This document shows, piece by piece, positions 59,404 through 64,000 of a DNA stretch of 64,000 nt; the stretch's first letter is position 1, and each line of letters opens with the position of its first letter. The notes beneath the pieces are model-generated. The model made no database searches. It worked only from the letters and a program-made list of their open reading frames with translations, and was not told the DNA's origin. Made by a program: the position numbers and the translations under genes. The stretch spans positions 1,173,491 to 1,237,490 of the forward strand of contig CM057157.1 of assembly GCA_029962745.1 (NCBI GenBank). The letters are read 5' to 3'. Origin of the DNA: Echinometra lucunter (taxonomy: Eukaryota; Echinodermata; Echinoidea; Camarodonta; Echinometridae).

Positions 59404-59415
59404 GATAATAATAAG
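58982..59415 (+). repeat. AAT/GAT microsatellite with 102-bp higher-order period
   Basis: Nearly 430 bp of AAT and GAT triplets. In 59110-59390 the order of AAT and GAT units repeats with a regular period of about 100 bp, so the array has been duplicated in blocks. The long poly-Ile or Tyr/His frames have no meaning. Confidence 0.92.
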
Positions 59416-60175
59416 CATTAATTATTTTCGGCCTTTTTGGTCTCATATGAAAGTTGAGTCCATGAGCTATCCATATAAGCCTTTTCTTCCAGAATCATGT
59501 ATTTTTCATTTGGCGGCCATTTCAAAAGTGTAAAGTTTTTTGGGGGACGCGCTGTATATATATATATATATGTGTGTGTGTGTTTGCGCGCGCGCGTGTG
59601 TGTGTGTGTATGTGTGGTTTTTTTTGGGGGGGGGAGGGATAATGATGTTTTCCTTTGGGATGGGTGATACTTTGAATTTTTTTTTTCTCATCGATTTCTT
59701 TTTTTGATTTGCTTTGTTTTGATGAGTGTAAGCTAAGTAATCTCATATAGTTTTAAATCATTGTTGAATATTTGATACATGAAAGGAAAAGTGTTAGGCA
59801 TATTGGTATGTGTTTTTTAATGGGACCCTAGTTTCAATATATCTATTTGTTTATTTAGTTTGTATTGGATTTGGGTCTCCTTTGTTTGTTTTTTCTTGTA
59901 TTCCATGTATAAATCGCCCTCCAAAATATGTACAAGGGAAGACTTTTTGTTGGGGAGGGGGGGGGGGAGGGAGGGAGGAGTGATGTTTTCACTTTTTTAT
60001 AACTGATTTCATTGTTTCTCCTTTAAGTCATATATGATTCATGGTTATGTTAAGTTAGTGAAAAAAGTCAAAATATGAAATGTAAAATGTATTATGTGTT
60101 TTGAAATGTTAAATTGAAATGTTTGTATATTTTTGTTCATGAAATCAGAATAAAACAGTATGGAAAAAAACGTGA
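59416..60175. other. Unassigned with TA/TG/CG tract
   Basis: A TA-TG-CG-TG alternating purine-pyrimidine tract lies at 59558-59615 (possible Z-DNA former), with G runs at 59627 and 59957. No gene is seen. Confidence 0.55.
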
Positions 60176-60290
60176 GTGTCGTAGTGTGGTAGTCGAGTGG
60201 TTTGAGCAAGGCATTTTATCCCCATTGCTCTTTCATTTCGTACATTGAATAAATTCTTGTGCTATAGGCATATTGATATTAACGTGTAGA
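60176..60290 (+). mobile_element. Degraded copy of the second SINE family
   Basis: It shares GGCATTTTATC-x-CATTGCTCTTT and GTGCTATAGGCATATTGATA with 15293-15475; the tRNA-like head is truncated at the B-box. Confidence 0.6.
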
Positions 60291-60614
60291 TGTGTGTGTG
60301 TGTGTGTGTGTAGGTGGGTGTGTTTTTAATTACACTGCCATTCACTTGATGCGATGTTCTTCTCTCTATACATTCGCCATGTGATGATTGACATAAATGG
60401 TTTTTAATTTAATTCCATTCATTGATAGAAAAAAAAACTGATACACTGTGCCTTGCATTTACTCACTCTTCCCTCTCATGCCCCCCCCCCCATACTCATG
60501 TACCCTTAGGCTATTTCTTTTTTATGTCCATTTCGCATCATAATTCAGTACTGTTACCTTTGCTATCGCATCAAAAGAGGGCCACCAGTGAGGTGTCACC
60601 CAAAGTCCTTTATG

Positions 60615-60742
60615 ACAGAGTTTGGCCAACTCGGCTCCAGTAGGGCACAGCATTGCGCATATTGCTTTGTTAGGCAAGCACAGTACAAAAGAAATTGCGC
60701 CATGTTGTAACCCCCACTGAAACCGAGTTGGCCAAACTCTGT
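60615..60742. mobile_element. 128-bp inverted-repeat element
   Basis: It begins ACAGAGTTTGGCCAACTCGG and ends with the exact inverse CCGAGTTGGCCAAACTCTGT. The interior has TTGCTTTGTTAGGCAAGCAC, similar to the TTGCTTCGTTGGGCAAGCAC motif just outside at about 60817 and 10800. Confidence 0.75.
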
Positions 60743-61801
60743 ATTAAAGGGCTCTAGTGTCATCGATACATGTATAAACAGAATTTGGTTGACGATGGAA
60801 AGATATTGCGCTCGTTGCTTCGTTGGGCAAGCACAATGTGCATTAGAGTGCGAACAGTTGAAGCCGAGTCGACCAGTTTATGTGCATAATTGGTTCTAAT
60901 GGTGCATATGGAAAAGGCGAAATACTTGTGACTGATTTCGTATAAAAATTATAATTCAACACTTTCCACCACATGGATTCCTTATAACTTTTTAAATATT
61001 ATTGAGTGTATTTTATAATACAAGAACAGCTGGTTGTTGTTGTTGTTGTTTTTTTAATTGATGGAAGGTGTGGGCCTTACCATTTAAACTTAAAAACGGA
61101 ACCCCAAGCATCAACCATGTAACTTCAGTTATTCCAAAAGTTTTGTTGTGTACTTGACAATTAATCTATAAGATTTCCGGTCAAAGTGTATGAGAAAGAA
61201 TATAATTACACCTTCTCAGTACGACATGGGCATCGCCATTTTCTTGAGACGTGACGTACTATGCGAAGTCAATTGCTTTGTAAATGTATTCAAATTTATT
61301 GATGTTTCTTTCCCACGTGTGTTTGGTAATGCAGTTCTTCATTCACCTGTTATTGTCTTTTGGACTATAGAACAGAACGCAAATTGCATGAATAAGTAGA
61401 GGTGAAGGTTTCGCACAAATGAAAATCTATGTTTGTATTTTTTTTTAAATAAAGAAGTTACATTTGTTTCCCTGCTTATTTTACTCCAAATAAAGTGCTT
61501 TTTCCTTTCCAGCTACGACTTCCTTGCCTTGAAAAATAATGTTTTTTTTTTCACTAAACTGAAAACTCCTTCCAACTTAAGTTCTGTACATAGTTCATGT
61601 ACAAATTCGCCTATAGATACGTCATGTTATAGATAAAATGGCTGCACCCACATACGAGCTACAAGGCAATTCATCATTGATATCTTCATTTACATATCTC
61701 TTATACATTTTTCGTAAGGAAAGTTTCAATCAATAAGCAGGGAACATCGCATCTTGCAGCATAGGGTTTCCTTCAAAATTACGATAGGCCTATTATTCAA
61801 A

Positions 61802-61998
61802 TGGTTGGTTATTTTACCTGACTGCTCAGAAAGCATGTGCATGAATATAATATTAAGTAAGCAACCAGAATATCGACGGCTTCAAGTCCTCTCTGAGAGA
61901 TTTGATAATGACGATAGGGCACTAGGGCATTCACGTGGTTTCGTTCCCTGGTTTTCCCAGTTTATACGTGACCACTGTTCTCCCACTAAGCCATCTGT
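61802..61998 (-). mobile_element. tRNA-derived SINE, copy 3 (in copy B)
   Basis: This is the counterpart of the 11781-11974 SINE carried along with the long direct repeat. Confidence 0.65.
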
Positions 61999-63088
61999 CC
62001 CCCCCCCCCACCCTTTTGAGAGATTACACCCTGTGATGTGGGGGATGCCTCGAGGCATTTTGACAATATACAGTACCTGGACTGATGAAAGAAAAAGGAA
62101 CGTATGTACAAAGAACTATTATACAAACATTCATTGTGTCCTGTTGCATTTGTATGTTGATATCATCTTTAGGTCTTTGTGATAATTGTTACAAGCACGT
62201 AGCCGTTAGTGATTACGTGAGGTGTGTAGAGGCGACCTGACATGCACGCCAAACCGAAAATAGCTGGTCTGTTGAAAAAATAGTGACGGACCTCTTGCCT
62301 GAACTAGTGGAGAAACTAACAAGCATAAAAGTAAGATTGATGTATCATCTGTGACCGTGAAACATCGTGGAGGGCCCCATAAAACTGTCATGATTCTCCA
62401 GAGTTAATGAAACTGAGAAATTAAAATTAATTAGACGGCTTCGGTAGCGGTTTTCCACTACTGTAACATGGTTGATAATTTATGAAAGAACAATGACTGA
62501 ATCACAATTATATCTCTATGTAAATAGGAGATACGATCAGTACCTGTTCATCATTCCATGTCAACCCATTAAAAAAAATCCCGGTAACTACAACATAATT
62601 CTTAGCAACACAAGAGGCAAAATAAGATACTATAAATAGTTGTTTTTTTTAAATTGAAGGTAAAAACATTTTCGTAACTGAATCAGTATTTTACGCGAAT
62701 GATCTAAATATAGTAGGATTATGTCTTGTCATACTTTTCTGCATGAATATTTTTCTTGGAAAACATGTTTGATGATTATGTTGGAGAACCATCAAATAAT
62801 CTGTCCGCGGACAGGCAATTCAGCAGCATACATAGTGTTACAAAAACATTACTATTATAATCGCTCTGACAGCGATGATGATAAGAGAAAAAAATACGAT
62901 TATGGAAAGTGTGATCAAAGTTTTCGTGACCCAGGCTCGATCTGACTTCCATTAAAACTTAGCTTGGATATTTTGATAATTGTTTTTTTATTCAAAGATT
63001 ATACATGTAGATATATGTGTTCTTCTTGTATTTTGATTTACACTTTTATTCTTCTTTCTTCTATTTTATGGTTAAAAATGGTCAAATT

Positions 63089-63306
63089 GTTGGTTAATTT
63101 ACCTCACTGCTAAAGAAAGCATGTGTTTGCTAGTGTTTGTAAGCAACCACATGACCGACGGCTGGAGTCCTCTCCGAGAGACTTCGTAATGAGGATTAAT
63201 ACCTTACCTATGGGCACTAGCGCATTCGCCATGTTCACTTGGTTTCGGACCCTGGTACCGCCAGTTTATACGCGACCACCGCTCTACCACTAAGCCATCA
63301 TGCCCC
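63089..63306 (-). mobile_element. tRNA-derived SINE, copy 4 (in copy B)
   Basis: This is the counterpart of the 13062-13280 SINE. It has the same A-box region and a B-box with one change (GGTTTCGGACC on the plus strand). Confidence 0.7.
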
Positions 63307-64000
63307 TCTTTTAAAAAGGTTTACACCCTCATATCCCTGCGTGAGATGCCTCAAGGCATTTTGACAAATGTTGACGAATATCAAGGTTCCCCTCTGTTTT
63401 TAGCGACATTTTATCGACAATTAGCAGCATTCGCGCAATGTTTGTCAAAAAAGTTGACGAAACTAAAAAAAAAAAAAAAAGGAAAAACCCGCAGCGTTCG
63501 CAAGCACTCGCCGGTCAGTGGGATACCCCTGAATTGTGTGAAGTGTGTAGAGGCGTCCTGACATGCTCGCCTAGTCAAAAATGCCTGGTTAAAAAAAAAA
63601 ACAAATGGAGCATGGGCCGCGGAAGCGTGGGGGGCAGGTGGATGCAGCCTTTCCTACAATTTCGGCTAAAAAAAGCTATTGTAAAAATATTGTAAATTGC
63701 TCATTTCGTAGGCCTGCAAAACAATAAAAATAAACCAAGGGCCCCCTGGACTCTGCCTGTTTGGGTCTCAGCCCCCCCCCCCCCACTTGAAAAAAACGTT
63801 CCGCGACCCCTGTGAAACACTAAATGTTCATTTGTGATCGTGGGAAAACCGTGTTTGCATTGAGCAAATACTTCTGTTGCTATAGGGAATGTGCTTACAT
63901 AGTTACCAAAATTACCAGACAGTGAGTTGTTCATTTATGAGAAGAATGATTTATAAGAAAAGCATACTTGCATACAGGAAATACTCCTGTTGCCATGGTT

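Larger units (their letters stand above)
58036..60797. mobile_element. 2.76-kb insertion in copy B made of nested repeats
   Basis: It is absent from copy A, where GTAGGCTAAAAGATATTGCG is continuous. It contains a plus-oriented tRNA-like SINE (58185-58352), a copy of the 15.6-kb repeat (58783-58975), a 430-bp AAT/GAT microsatellite, a TA/TG/CG tract (59558-59615), a SINE fragment (60176-60290) and a small inverted-repeat element (60615-60742). I see no single transposon boundary, so it may be an ancestral segment deleted from copy A. Confidence 0.6.
57292..64000 (+). repeat. Right copy of the long direct repeat (copy B), with insertion
   Basis: The copy of 10047-14000 starts at CAGATTTATCAAATATCTC, is interrupted at about 58036 and resumes at about 60797 (AAAGATATTGCGCTCGTTG), then runs off the window. 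The offset is about 47.2 kb before the insertion. Visual divergence is low, a few percent at most. Confidence 0.9.

Noticed and set aside
58969..59533. Open frames of 149-181 codons rich in Ile/Met or Tyr/His
   Set aside because: Pure trinucleotide repeat translation without other evidence.
1..64000. CRISPR arrays, operons, bacterial or phage systems
   Set aside because: No spacer-repeat pattern, ribosome-binding sites or prokaryotic genes are present; gene structure and repeats are animal.

Overview
This is animal nuclear DNA: AT-rich, dense in microsatellites, homopolymer G/C runs, LINEs, tRNA-derived SINEs and short inverted-repeat transposons, with one large spliced gene. The deuterostome-type Tie receptor ectodomain, the CR1/L2/L1/I-type LINEs, the tRNA SINEs ending in ATT repeats and the recurrent GCGAGCGAAGCGAGC motif point to an echinoderm, most likely a sea urchin. 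That placement is inference; no species marker is present. A 500-N assembly gap lies at 3056-3555.

The only gene I can support in full runs on the minus strand from about 56.84 kb to 18.82 kb. I could chain 12 coding exons by splice sites and phase: a signal-peptide exon, two Ig-like exons, five EGF-like exons, a third Ig exon, one fibronectin III exon, a transmembrane exon and a terminal exon. Every exon from 2 to 10 is symmetric phase 1-1. The product is 724 aa and its ectodomain is that of the Tie (angiopoietin receptor) family, including the distinctive FCLPDPYGCSC segment. The reading frame stops 42 residues after the membrane and no kinase exon is visible in the 18.8 kb downstream. As read, it is a kinase-less Tie-like receptor with five EGF repeats and one FN3 domain.

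Layout: 1-2960, GAT-rich higher-order satellite. 3056-3555, gap. 4.94-5.13 kb, a candidate small Cys/His exon (minus). 6.2-8.1 kb, 5'-truncated L1-like LINE with poly(A). 10.05-14 kb, left copy of a long direct repeat whose right copy is at 57.29-64 kb. 14.5-16.3 kb, SINEs and local duplications. 18.8-31.05 kb, receptor exons 12 to 2, with a CR1-like LINE and small DNA transposons in the introns. 31.1-32.7 kb, a tandem array carrying nuclear-receptor-like half-sites and an inverted fragment of receptor exon 2. 33.9-39.2 kb, a decayed I-type LINE (zinc-knuckle ORF1, endonuclease, RT, RNase H) split by an L2-like insertion. 39.2-48.7 kb, MITEs, tRNA-like genes and several tandem arrays. 48.8-52.4 kb, a perfect 192-bp-arm palindrome joined to a 3-kb foldback. 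53.2-55.8 kb, inverted-repeat elements. 56.8 kb, receptor exon 1 and a putative promoter. 57.3-64 kb, right copy of the direct repeat with a 2.76-kb insertion.

The receptor gene sits between the two direct-repeat copies (about 47.2 kb apart). This would fit a tandemly duplicated locus, or a haplotype-derived assembly duplication, which matters because sea urchins are highly heterozygous.
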